Source: Deltaproteobacteria bacterium (GTDB taxonomy: Bacteria > Desulfobacterota > Deferrisomatia > Deferrisomatales > JACRMM01). Taken from it: 42,561 bases of DNA. The stretch is taken from NCBI GenBank assembly GCA_016214985.1, contig JACRMM010000037.1, forward strand, positions 1 through 42,561, given 5' to 3'. Below, piece after piece: positions 1-7,480 of this stretch. A model generated the notes under the pieces. That model was not told where the DNA came from. It was given only the letters and a program-made list of their open reading frames with translations, and searched no databases. Within the stretch, counting starts at the first letter, position 1, and every line of letters starts with the position of its first letter. The translations under genes and the position numbers were made by a program.

Positions 1-99
1 CCGCACCTCCTTATCGTGTAAGGATATGCGAAAATTCGCGCCCACCTACTAACGGCTATGTCAATGTTAAAATACACCGCAGGGCGAAATAGTTTGGCT

Positions 100-468
100 T
101 TATCGGTGCACCATGCAACTACCTAACCGGACAACGCTGAAATGTTCCACAAATTCATTCATCAGTTGTTGACCGATGCCCTTGTGCTCGCAATCAGGAT
201 CAATACCGATGGTATCCAGGGTTGCCTGATCCTGAAAGATACCATACTGTCCCATGTAGAGTTCCCCCATTACAAACCCTACGACTGTTCCATCGTCTTT
301 CTCTGCCACGAGCGACACGGGCAAAGAGTCTGTGGACTTGAGGATCTTTTCAAATTTCACTTCGTAGTATTCCGGCCTTGCGGCACTGGTTACTTTCTCG
401 TCAATTGCAACCACAGCGTCAAAGTCGTCGTCCTTCATGAGTCTAATTCTAATGTCGGATTCGCTCAT
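100..468 (-). CDS. GNAT-family N-acetyltransferase, C-terminally truncated
   Basis: The 122-residue product has a GNAT fold start: an N-terminal strand with RIRLMKDDDFDAVVAID, a central strand LVAEKDDGTVVGFVMGE, and the acetyl-CoA pyrophosphate-binding loop DPDCEHKGIGQQLM near residues 91-104. GNAT enzymes of this type usually continue for another 30-40 residues (beta strands 6 and 7). Here the similarity stops after NEFVEHF and an unrelated tail of about 12 residues follows, so the gene is probably broken. The start is secure because AAAGGAGG lies a few bases upstream of the ATG. Base composition is clearly lower in GC than the next gene, which suggests transfer. The substrate cannot be told. 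Confidence 0.7.
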   Translation of the reverse strand: MSESDIRIRLMKDDDFDAVVAIDEKVTSAARPEYYEVKFEKILKSTDSLPVSLVAEKDDGTVVGFVMGELYMGQYGIFQDQATLDTIGIDPDCEHKGIGQQLMNEFVEHFSVVRLGSCMVHR

Positions 469-480
469 GGGGCCTCCTTT

Positions 481-757
481 TTCTTAGGTCATATCTGGAG
501 ATCTGGCATTGGAAGGTACAAGGTGAACCCCCGCTGGTCGGAAGAACCTTGCCGTAGGGGTCTCATCCTGTCAAGGGAGGCCGATGGTCGATAACAACAA
601 GCCTGATTCGTTGGCCTATCCCCTTTTTGGGAAGCCGCTCCGCCCGATTGAGTTCCGGCACCGCCCGGCAGAGGGAGTCGAGGATCCCCGCCCGAGCGGC
701 GACCGCGAGTCCCTTCCGGGTGAGGCCGATGGGTCAGGGGTCGGTCGGGATGGGCGG
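481..757. other. Intergenic stretch, no gene seen
   Basis: About 280 bases between the truncated acetyltransferase and the end of the VWA gene. Reading frames here are extensions or shadows of neighbouring genes with no recognisable protein. I see no convincing terminator for the minus-strand operon that ends at 758. Confidence 0.5.
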
Positions 758-1879
758 TCAGCGTCTCCGGACCAACTGCCGGGCGAACCGGGCGAGGCTC
801 TCCAGGTTGTGCGCGGCGTGAAAGCCGTCGAGGTAGGGGAGCGCCGCGGCCATGCCCCGGCACAGCGGTTTGTACTCCGGGTCCCCCTTCAGGGGGTTCA
901 GCCAGTACACCCGGTCGACCGCCCCCTTGAGGCGGATCATCTCGCGGCGCAGAAGGCGGGGGTCCCCCCGATCCCACCCGTCGCTCAGGATCACGACGAC
1001 CGTCTGGCGCAGGTGCGCCGTGCGGCGAAGCGCCTCGTGGAACTCCTTCAGGCACTCCCCGATCCTCGTCCCCCCGGACCAGCCTCGCGTGTCTTCGAGG
1101 GCCCTCTCCATACGACCGAAGCCGCGGTGCCCCCGGACGAACCCGGTCAGCCGAAACAGCCGCGTGGAGAACGCGTAGACCTCGGAGCCCGGCTCCAGGC
1201 GGGCCAGGCCGTAGGCGAGGCGGAAGAAGAAGCGGTTGTATGCGTCCATGGAGCCGGACACGTCGCCGAGAAAGGCGAGTTTCCGCCGGCCGAGTTTCTT
1301 CTCCCGATGAACGAGCCGGAGGATTTCTCCGCCGGAGCGCAGATTCTCCCGGAAGATCCGTCGAAACTCCAGCCGGCGGCCGTGAACGCTCGGGCGCTCG
1401 CGCCGGCTGGGCCGTGTGGCCAGCTTGGCGAGGAGCTCGCGCAGGGTCTCGATCAGGCGCGGCTCCTCGCCCGGCGCGAGCGAGCGCAGGTCCTTGCGGA
1501 CGAGAACCTCGTCGTAGCTGGCGCCCCCGGAGGCGGGAGGGTGGGGGATCCGGGTCTCCCCGGCGGCGCCCTCGGAGAAGACCGTGGAGGGGACCTCGGA
1601 GGAAGTCTCTGCAGCGGGGGTCTGGTCGGCGATGGGCGGGCCCTGCTCCCAAAAGGCGAGGAAGACGCGGTCGAAGGCCGGGAACTGTGCCGGATCGGTG
1701 ACGAAGTTGGCGCGAAGCGCCCAGTAGAACTGCTCTCGGTCCGCCAGGTCCACCAAGCCAGCGGAGCGGCAGGCGTCGACCACCGCGCGGGCGTGGGAAG
1801 GGATGCCCTCCGCCCGAAGCGCGCCGGAGAAGGCGGCGATGTGACCGGCCATCCCCCGGGGGACAGCGGCGTCGGTCAC
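758..1879 (-). CDS. CoxE-like VWA-domain protein
   Basis: The 373-residue protein has a C-terminal von Willebrand A domain with a complete metal-ion-dependent adhesion site: GDVSGSM (DxSxS), SGGTRIG supplying the threonine, and LSDGWDRGD supplying the second aspartate. The N-terminal half is the less conserved region found in CoxE-type proteins. CoxE works with an AAA+ partner (CoxD) in maturing the active site of the molybdenum enzyme CO dehydrogenase. The gene lies 13 bp after a MoxR/CoxD-like ATPase and at the end of an operon for a molybdenum hydroxylase, so a chaperone or cofactor-maturation role for that enzyme is the natural inference. The start is GTG, preceded by GAGGAG. Confidence 0.85.
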   Translation of the reverse strand: MTDAAVPRGMAGHIAAFSGALRAEGIPSHARAVVDACRSAGLVDLADREQFYWALRANFVTDPAQFPAFDRVFLAFWEQGPPIADQTPAAETSSEVPSTVFSEGAAGETRIPHPPASGGASYDEVLVRKDLRSLAPGEEPRLIETLRELLAKLATRPSRRERPSVHGRRLEFRRIFRENLRSGGEILRLVHREKKLGRRKLAFLGDVSGSMDAYNRFFFRLAYGLARLEPGSEVYAFSTRLFRLTGFVRGHRGFGRMERALEDTRGWSGGTRIGECLKEFHEALRRTAHLRQTVVVILSDGWDRGDPRLLRREMIRLKGAVDRVYWLNPLKGDPEYKPLCRGMAAALPYLDGFHAAHNLESLARFARQLVRRR

Positions 1880-1892
1880 CCCCCGCTCCTCC

Positions 1893-2801
1893 TCAACACA
1901 GGGCCTCCTTCACCTGCTTCAGGTAGTCCGCGCGCTGGCCGTGGTCGCCCCACACCGCGTCGCGGAAGAGCAGGATGTCCTGCTGGTTCTTGAAGATGCA
2001 CCCGAGCGTGGCCTCGACCGCCTCCGCGTCCAGGGTGTGGCGGTTCAGGGCCAGCAGCGCCGCGGCCCAGTCCAGGGTCTCGGCGATGCCCGGCCGCTTG
2101 AGGAAGTCCTCGGTGCGCACCCGCTCCATGAACCGGCACACCTCGGCCGCGAGCTCGCCCTCGATGGCCGGCAGGCGGTTTCGGACGATCGCGTACTCCT
2201 TCTCGAAGACCGGGTAGTCGATCCAGTGGTAGAGGCAGCGCCTCTTCAGGGCGTCGTGGACGTCGCGGGTGCGGTTCGACGTCAGGATCACCAGGGGTTT
2301 CACGTGGGCCCGGAGCGTGCCGATCTCGGGGATGGTCACCTGATAGTCCGCCAGAACCTCCAGGAGGAACGCCTCGAACTCCTCGTCGGCCCGGTCGAGC
2401 TCGTCGATCAGGAGCACCGCCGGCCGGGGACCCGGATGCTGGATGGCCTGGAGGATGGGCCGCTTGATCAGGAACTCTTCGCCGAAGATGGTCTTCGCCA
2501 GCCGATCGCGGTCGCCGCACACCTCCTGCAGCTTGATCTCCAGGATCTGGCGGGGGTAGTTCCACTCGTAGAGCGCCATGGAGGCGTCGAGCCCCTCGTA
2601 ACACTGAAGCCGGATGAAGACCGTGTCCAGCGCCCGGGCGAGCACGACGGCGAGCTCGGTCTTGCCGACCCCGGGTTCGCCCTCCAGGAACAACGGCTTG
2701 CCCAGCGCCTGGCTTAGGAAGAGGACCGTGGCGAGTGGCCGGTCGGCCACGTAGTGCTGGACCGCCAGGGTCTCGGTGATCGCGTCGATGGAAGAGAGCA
2801 T
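1893..2801 (-). CDS. MoxR/CoxD-family AAA+ ATPase
   Basis: This 302-residue AAA+ ATPase has Walker A GEPGVGKTE (about residues 41-49), Walker B LLIDELDRAD, sensor-1 TSNRTRD and an arginine-finger segment ALKRRCLYHW. Length and motifs fit the MoxR family, whose CoxD branch acts with a VWA partner to finish the metal centre of CO dehydrogenase. The VWA partner follows directly. Both sit downstream of the FAD, FeS and Mo subunits of a molybdenum hydroxylase on the same strand, so it probably remodels or matures that enzyme. Start ATG at 2801 follows an AGGGGG stretch. The specific client is inferred from position only. Confidence 0.9.
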   Translation of the reverse strand: MLSSIDAITETLAVQHYVADRPLATVLFLSQALGKPLFLEGEPGVGKTELAVVLARALDTVFIRLQCYEGLDASMALYEWNYPRQILEIKLQEVCGDRDRLAKTIFGEEFLIKRPILQAIQHPGPRPAVLLIDELDRADEEFEAFLLEVLADYQVTIPEIGTLRAHVKPLVILTSNRTRDVHDALKRRCLYHWIDYPVFEKEYAIVRNRLPAIEGELAAEVCRFMERVRTEDFLKRPGIAETLDWAAALLALNRHTLDAEAVEATLGCIFKNQQDILLFRDAVWGDHGQRADYLKQVKEALC

Positions 2802-2816
2802 GGGACCCCCTGGGGT

Positions 2817-2880
2817 GCTGGAAAGCTGGAAAGCTGGAAAGGCAGAAAGCCCGAAGCTTGTCTAGCCTTCCAGCTTCCTA
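2817..2880. repeat. Word-repeat hairpin spacer 1 (GCTGGAAA)
   Basis: Three tandem GCTGGAAA units (2817-2841) are followed by the inverted word CCTTCCAGCTTCC (2866-2878), which runs into the stop codon of the VOC gene. The arms can pair imperfectly. This is one of a dozen spacers in the window built in the same style from different words. Confidence 0.7.
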
Positions 2881-3306
2881 GCGCTCTCCGTAACGCCTGT
2901 CGAACTCACCGTCCAGGATCTCGGTGAGGATGCCGCCCATCACCTTGGGCGGAGCCGCGAAGGCGTACCGGTTGCCCATGAGGCGCCGGGGCTCCTGGTC
3001 GATGGTTGGATACCCCTTGGCGTGGAGCTCCTTGAGCCCCTCGGCGGCGTCCTCCACCCGGTAGGAGATGAGGAAGAAGCCCTCGCCCTTCTTCTCCAGA
3101 AAGCGCCCCACGTCGCTGTCGGGGTCGGTGGGCTCCATCAACTCCAGGGCCACGGCGCCCAGGTAGTAGCGGGCCACCCGGATCTTCTCCGAGGGGGCGG
3201 TGTAGACCCCGTCGGGCTCGAGGCCCAGGGTGTCTCGGTACACCGCCATCGCGGCGTCGAGTTCCTTCACGGCGAAGCACAGGTGGTCGATGGCCGTGGC
3301 TTTCAT
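2878..3306 (-). CDS. VOC/glyoxalase-family protein, methylmalonyl-CoA epimerase-like
   Basis: The 142-residue single VOC protein has two beta-alpha-beta-beta-beta modules (IDHLCFAV at the start, GILTEILDGEF at the end). Overall it resembles methylmalonyl-CoA epimerase, which interconverts the 2R and 2S forms of a malonyl-CoA derivative using a metal held by His/Gln/His/Glu. First His (IDHLCF) and last Glu (LTEILD) are present. The usual GxHH segment reads GEGFFLISY, so the second His ligand appears lost. The ATG overlaps the stop of the Mo-subunit gene by 4 bp, showing translational coupling. A B12 mutase making branched malonyl-CoAs is encoded nearby on the other strand, so an epimerase-like job is possible, but the missing ligand argues for caution. 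Confidence 0.75.
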   Translation of the reverse strand: MKATAIDHLCFAVKELDAAMAVYRDTLGLEPDGVYTAPSEKIRVARYYLGAVALELMEPTDPDSDVGRFLEKKGEGFFLISYRVEDAAEGLKELHAKGYPTIDQEPRRLMGNRYAFAAPPKVMGGILTEILDGEFDRRYGER

Positions 3307-5582
3307 GGGTGGCTCGCGCTCCTCTTCGCCTCGATGGCCGCCAGCACCCGGTCCGGCGTGTGGGGGAACTCCCGGATGAACGTGCCGATCGCGTTCGCGA
3401 CGGCGTTGGTGTAGGCCTGCGCCGTGCACATGGAGATGGAGAGCCCCCCCTCCTTCGCCCCGAAGGGGCCGACCGGGTCGTGGGGCTCGACGAGGAGGCT
3501 GTGGATCGGCGGCATGTCGGGCGCGAGCGGGATCTTGTAGTCGAGGAGCCCGGTGTTCAGGTTCGAGCCCTCGTGCCACTTGAGCGCCTCGAGGAGGATG
3601 CCGCCCTGTCCCCCCATGGCGACCCCGGCCTCCATCTGCCCCTCCACCGCCTTGGGGTTGATGGCTCGGCCGCAGTCGTGGGCGGCCCACACGTCGAGCA
3701 CCTCCACCAGACCCGTCTCCGGGTCCACCTTCACCTCCACCACGGCGCTGCCGTAGCTGAAGGCCGCCGCCAGCTGGCCCGTCGGGTTTTGAATCCACTC
3801 GCGGGTCTGGTCGACGTTGGGGCCGAAGCTCCCGTGACCCACGACGTTTCGGCCCTCCAGGAGGCCCGTGCGGATGACCTTCGCGAGCGGGACGGCCCGC
3901 GCCGGGGAGCCCCTCACGAAGACCTTGCCGTCGTCGAGCTCCAGGTCCTCGACGCTCGCCTCCATGGACCGGGCCGCGATCTCGAGGATCTGGCGCTTGG
4001 CGTCCTCGCAGGCCCGCTGCACGGCGTTGCCGCTCACAAGCGTGGTGGCCTGGGAGTAGGCGCCCTGGTCGATCGGCGTGACCTCGGTGTCGGAGGCCAC
4101 GAGCTGGATCTCGTCGATCGAGACCCCCAGGGCCTCGGCCGCGATCTGGAGGACCACGTTCTCGTTGCCCTGCCCGTTGTCGACGACGCCCGAGATCAGG
4201 GTCACCCCGCCGTCTTCGTCGAACTTCACGATGGCCGCGCTTCCGCCGCGAATGCCCATGGGGAAGCCGCTCATGACGCTCACGCACCCGATCCCGATGC
4301 CGTGCCACGGGGGCAGGTTCTTCCACTTCTCCTGGAACCGGCTCGCGGCGACCACGGCGTCGATGGTCTCGAGGCTCGCCATGGAGGCGATGTAGCTCCG
4401 GGTCGGCGTGGTCTCGCCGCCCTTCAGGGCGTTCTTGCGCCGGATCTCCACGGGGTCGAGCCCCAGGGCCTCGGCCGCCAGATCGAGCTGCATGTCGACG
4501 TTGCACGCCCAGGCCCGGCCGTGGGTGCGGATCATCCCGCGGATCCCCTTGTTCGTGTACACCCGATAGCCGTTGTATCGGACGTTGGGCACGCGGTAGG
4601 TCTGCTCGAAGCAAAGGAACGGCACGCTCGTCGCGATGGGGCCGGTCGAGGAGTAGGCGCCGCCGTCCATGTGCGCCGTCACGTCGACGGCGTGGAGCGT
4701 GCCGTCCTTCTTGAAGCCGAAGGTGGTCTCCACGACCATCGAGTGGCCCTGACGGATGGCGATGGAGTTCTCTTCCCGGGTGTAGACGAGCTTCACGGGC
4801 CGGCGGGTCTTTCGGGAGAGGAGCGAGGCGATGTACTCCCCGGGAAACATGTCGCTTCGCCCGCCAAAGGCGCCGCCCACCCACACGTGGCGTACCCGCA
4901 CCTTGGACACCGGGAGCTCGAGCGCGTTCGCGAGCCCCTTGGCCTTGGTGTGGGGGCTCGCGTTGGGCATCCACACCTCCACGGTCCCCTGTCGATCGCA
5001 GTGGACCAGGGCGGCGTAGGGCTCGGTCGTAAAGTAGCTCTCCTCCTCCGAGCTCGTCTTCTCCGTGTGGACGTAGTCGCACTCCTTGAGTGCTCCGTCG
5101 ACGTTGCCCACGTGGATCGGCACGTGGATGTTGACGTTTCGCTTCGACCCCTCGTGGAGCTCGGGCGCTCCCTCCGCCATCGCGGAGAGGGGATCGAAGA
5201 CGGCCGGCAGGATCTCGTAGTCCACCTCGATCAACGACAGCGCCTGGCGGGCGATCTCCTCGCTGTCGGCCGCGACGGCGGCGATCTCTTCGCCGATGTA
5301 GCGCACCTTGTCCCGGGCCAGGAACTCCTGGTCGCGGGTGTAGCGGAAGACCCCCCACTTCACGCCCGAGGCGTCCCGCGCCGTCACCGCGGCCCGCACG
5401 CCGGGGAGCCTCTCGGCCTTGGAGGTGTCGACCCGCAGGAGCCGGGCGTGGGGATAGGGGCTCCGCAGCACCGCGGCGTGAAGCATGAAGGGAAGGCTCA
5501 AATCCGCGGTGTATCGGGCCTCCCCTGTGGCCTTCAGGCGGGCGTCCCGCCGGGGCAGGCTCCGGCCGATCGAGCCGCTCAC
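3303..5582 (-). CDS. Molybdenum hydroxylase, Mo-cofactor subunit (4-hydroxybenzoyl-CoA reductase alpha-like)
   Basis: The product is 759 residues, close to the usual 760-780 for HcrA-like large subunits of the xanthine oxidase family. The GTG start at 5582 overlaps the stop of the [2Fe-2S] gene (GTGA). Visible landmarks are ARYTADL near residue 22, the cofactor loop GGAFGG (236-241), and the C-terminal cofactor loop GPFGAKEGG. Two landmarks deviate. The usual (M/F)RG(H/F)G motif reads IRTHG (351-355). The active-site Glu that follows the GAKxxG motif in this family is Leu714. The adjoining FAD subunit carries the extra [4Fe-4S] cysteines of 4-hydroxybenzoyl-CoA reductase, so a reductive or unusual reaction is possible. 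Substrate unknown; probably cytoplasmic. Confidence 0.88.
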   Translation of the reverse strand: MSGSIGRSLPRRDARLKATGEARYTADLSLPFMLHAAVLRSPYPHARLLRVDTSKAERLPGVRAAVTARDASGVKWGVFRYTRDQEFLARDKVRYIGEEIAAVAADSEEIARQALSLIEVDYEILPAVFDPLSAMAEGAPELHEGSKRNVNIHVPIHVGNVDGALKECDYVHTEKTSSEEESYFTTEPYAALVHCDRQGTVEVWMPNASPHTKAKGLANALELPVSKVRVRHVWVGGAFGGRSDMFPGEYIASLLSRKTRRPVKLVYTREENSIAIRQGHSMVVETTFGFKKDGTLHAVDVTAHMDGGAYSSTGPIATSVPFLCFEQTYRVPNVRYNGYRVYTNKGIRGMIRTHGRAWACNVDMQLDLAAEALGLDPVEIRRKNALKGGETTPTRSYIASMASLETIDAVVAASRFQEKWKNLPPWHGIGIGCVSVMSGFPMGIRGGSAAIVKFDEDGGVTLISGVVDNGQGNENVVLQIAAEALGVSIDEIQLVASDTEVTPIDQGAYSQATTLVSGNAVQRACEDAKRQILEIAARSMEASVEDLELDDGKVFVRGSPARAVPLAKVIRTGLLEGRNVVGHGSFGPNVDQTREWIQNPTGQLAAAFSYGSAVVEVKVDPETGLVEVLDVWAAHDCGRAINPKAVEGQMEAGVAMGGQGGILLEALKWHEGSNLNTGLLDYKIPLAPDMPPIHSLLVEPHDPVGPFGAKEGGLSISMCTAQAYTNAVANAIGTFIREFPHTPDRVLAAIEAKRSASHP

Positions 5583-6109
5583 GAGGTCACCTCTTCCGTG
5601 GGTCCGGGCCCCCCCAGACGATGGGCGGCAGACAGGATCGAGTCGACGATCTTCGTGTACCCCGTGCAGCGGCACGCCTGACCCGAGATCGCCTCCCGTG
5701 CCTGGGCGTCGGTGGGGTGCGGCACCTCGTCCAAGAGGGCCTTGGCTGAGAGGATCATTCCCGGCGAGCAGAAGCCGCACTGGATCCCGTGATTCTCCAC
5801 GAAGGCTTCCTGGATGGGGTGGAGCTCGCCCTCGGCCCGGTCGGGCCACAGGTCGGCGAGGCCCTCGATCGTGAGAATCTCCTGTCCCTGGACCTCGCAG
5901 GCCAGCGTCAGACACGAGCGCACGGGCCGGCCGCCGATCAGCACCGTGCAGGTGCCGCAGGCGCCCACGCCGCACCCCTCCTTGGCTCCCGTGAGCCCCA
6001 GATCCTCCCGAAGCACCTCGAGCAGCGTTCGGCCGGGGTCGACGGTCAGGGTCCGATCGGAGCCGTTCACGCGAAGCTGAATCGAGCTCATCTCTCGTGC
6101 TGCGTCCAT
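5579..6109 (-). CDS. Molybdenum hydroxylase, [2Fe-2S] subunit
   Basis: This 176-residue protein carries both [2Fe-2S] clusters of the xanthine oxidase family. The plant-type ferredoxin motif is CGVGACGTC with Cys46, 51, 54 and 66. The second, four-helix domain has CGFC (Cys111, 114) and CRC (Cys146, 148). It passes electrons between the Mo centre and the FAD subunit. I place the start at ATG 6109 because GGAG lies 6 bases upstream; a TTG at 6127 overlapping the previous stop is an alternative. The gene is second in the minus-strand operon and overlaps the Mo-subunit gene by 4 bp. Confidence 0.93.
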   Translation of the reverse strand: MDAAREMSSIQLRVNGSDRTLTVDPGRTLLEVLREDLGLTGAKEGCGVGACGTCTVLIGGRPVRSCLTLACEVQGQEILTIEGLADLWPDRAEGELHPIQEAFVENHGIQCGFCSPGMILSAKALLDEVPHPTDAQAREAISGQACRCTGYTKIVDSILSAAHRLGGPGPTEEVTS

Positions 6110-6123
6110 GGTCGTCTCCAGCC

Positions 6124-7128
6124 TCAACGGGGTGCCGAGGCGAGCTGCCAGGCCTTCTCGACGGCTCGCTTCGCGGCCACGCCGGCCACCTGCCGGCGGT
6201 AGGCGGGGGGCAGATCACCATTCTTCATGGGTCGCGCCGTGCGGCGGGCCGCGTCCGCGACCGTCTCCAGGAGGTCGGCGCCGAGCGGCCGGCCCCTCAC
6301 GGCGTCCTCCGCCTCGGCGACGCGCAGCGGGCCCGGACCGACGGCTCCCAGGACCACGCGGGCCAAGCGGCAGGAGCCGTCGGGCGCCGTCTCGACGTAG
6401 GCCGCGGCGGACGCGACCGCGAAGTCGAGACCCTTGCGCATCCGGATCTTTTCCCAGCTCGCCCCGGACCTGGGCGGAGGCCGGGGGATCGAAACGGCCG
6501 TGACCAGTTCTCCTCGGGCGAGGGCCAGGGGTGTCTTCCCGGTCCCCGTGTAGAGGGCCTCCACGGGTGCGGTGCGCGCTGCCTGGGAGTTCTGGAGGCA
6601 AGCGGTCGCGCCCAGGGCGATCAGCACGGGGGGGAGGTCGGCCTGGTGACAGGCGAAGCACCGGTTTCCGCCCGGCGCCACGTGGCACACCTCGCCGCCC
6701 GCCTTGAAGCACGCGGGCCGGCTGGAGCGCCAGAACGTCGACTGGTTGTAGTGGAAGCAGCGTGTGTCGAGGCAGAGGTTGCCCCCGAGGGTCGCGCGGC
6801 TCCGGATCGGCGGCGCGGCAATCTGGCGAGCCGCGTCTGAGATCACGGACAGGGGGCCCGGGGGGTGCCAGCGCTCGAGGTCCCAGAGGGTGACCCCGGC
6901 CCCGAGGGTCCAGCCGCCTTCCTCCTCCCGGAGGTCGGCAAGGGGCAGGTCCCCGAGGGAGAGGAGGCGGAGGAGTCCGCCGCTCCGGGCGCCGTGCCCT
7001 TGTTTCAAGGCAACGAGGAGGTCGGTTCCCCCGCCGAGGATGAGCGGCTCCGGGAGGCAGGAGAGGGTGGCGAGGGCCTCGGGAAGGCTCCGGGGCCTGA
7101 GCACGGCCACGGGGGGGAGTCGGAGCAT
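6124..7128 (-). CDS. Molybdenum hydroxylase, FAD subunit with [4Fe-4S] insertion (HcrB-like)
   Basis: The 334-residue FAD-binding subunit has the first FAD loop LGGGTDLLV (near 31-39) and the second loop TLGGNLCLDTRC (113-124). It differs from ordinary xanthine dehydrogenase FAD subunits by an insertion rich in Cys: 119, 124, 140, 148, 157 and 160. The spacing 124/140/148/157 matches what I recall for the four ligands of the extra [4Fe-4S] cluster in Thauera 4-hydroxybenzoyl-CoA reductase beta subunit, with a constant offset. That cluster carries low-potential electrons into the Mo site for reductive dehydroxylation. First gene of the minus-strand operon. ATG at 7128 follows TGGAGG. Confidence 0.9.
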   Translation of the reverse strand: MLRLPPVAVLRPRSLPEALATLSCLPEPLILGGGTDLLVALKQGHGARSGGLLRLLSLGDLPLADLREEEGGWTLGAGVTLWDLERWHPPGPLSVISDAARQIAAPPIRSRATLGGNLCLDTRCFHYNQSTFWRSSRPACFKAGGEVCHVAPGGNRCFACHQADLPPVLIALGATACLQNSQAARTAPVEALYTGTGKTPLALARGELVTAVSIPRPPPRSGASWEKIRMRKGLDFAVASAAAYVETAPDGSCRLARVVLGAVGPGPLRVAEAEDAVRGRPLGADLLETVADAARRTARPMKNGDLPPAYRRQVAGVAAKRAVEKAWQLASAPR

Positions 7129-7480
7129 CAACGCCTCCAGTGCGCTCCCAGTCGTCCTGCAGGAGCACGTGTGTCCCTTCGTGATGACAAAATAAAACAG
7201 CGTCTAGAAGTTCAAAACAGAAGAGCCAAACGCTGTGACTCACGGAGATGCACGCTACCAGACCGAAAATGGCGTGTCAACGCAGGAGAACCGGGGTCAC
7301 ATCGAAATGGAAACGCAGGTGAGGGTGGCGGGAGATTTCCCGTTGACACCTTGAAAGGGAGGCGGCTAGACTCCGCGTGGAGAAAACAAAACGAAGTTAT
7401 GTTTTTAGTAGAACGATAGAGTCAAAAAAACAAACACGGGTGCCGTCTCTCGGGCCGGCACGACGCAACGAGGGTTCTTC
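7129..7480. promoter_or_regulatory. Divergent promoter region
   Basis: These 352 bases separate the minus-strand Mo-hydroxylase operon from the plus-strand catabolic operon and must hold promoters for both. The stretch is much richer in A and T than its surroundings, with several A/T runs (for example 7381-7435). A short inverted repeat GTGCCG/CGGCAC at 7440-7461 lies in the leader of the plus-strand operon. No regulator gene is present in the window, and I could not assign an operator. Confidence 0.6.
7343..7372 (+). promoter_or_regulatory. Candidate sigma-70 promoter for the plus-strand catabolic operon
   Basis: A perfect -35 box TTGACA (7343-7348) is followed after 18 bases by TAGACT (7367-7372), which keeps four of six consensus -10 bases. 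It lies about 110 bases upstream of the CoA-transferase start. Motif match only. Confidence 0.4.

Noticed and set aside
121..177. attC-like arrangement (ACCTAAC core and fold-back) at the truncated end of the acetyltransferase gene
   Set aside because: The left core fits the consensus, but the right core GTTGACC does not complement it, and the stem lies within conserved GNAT coding sequence, so coincidence is more likely.
584..1993. Long plus-strand frames opposite the MoxR/VWA genes
   Set aside because: They are GC-rich antisense shadows; the minus-strand proteins have full domain motifs.
3303..6221. A single 972-codon minus-strand frame covering the Mo subunit and more
   Set aside because: The first 200 or so codons overlap the FeS gene in another frame; the GTG at 5582 overlapping the FeS stop and the family's length show the real start.
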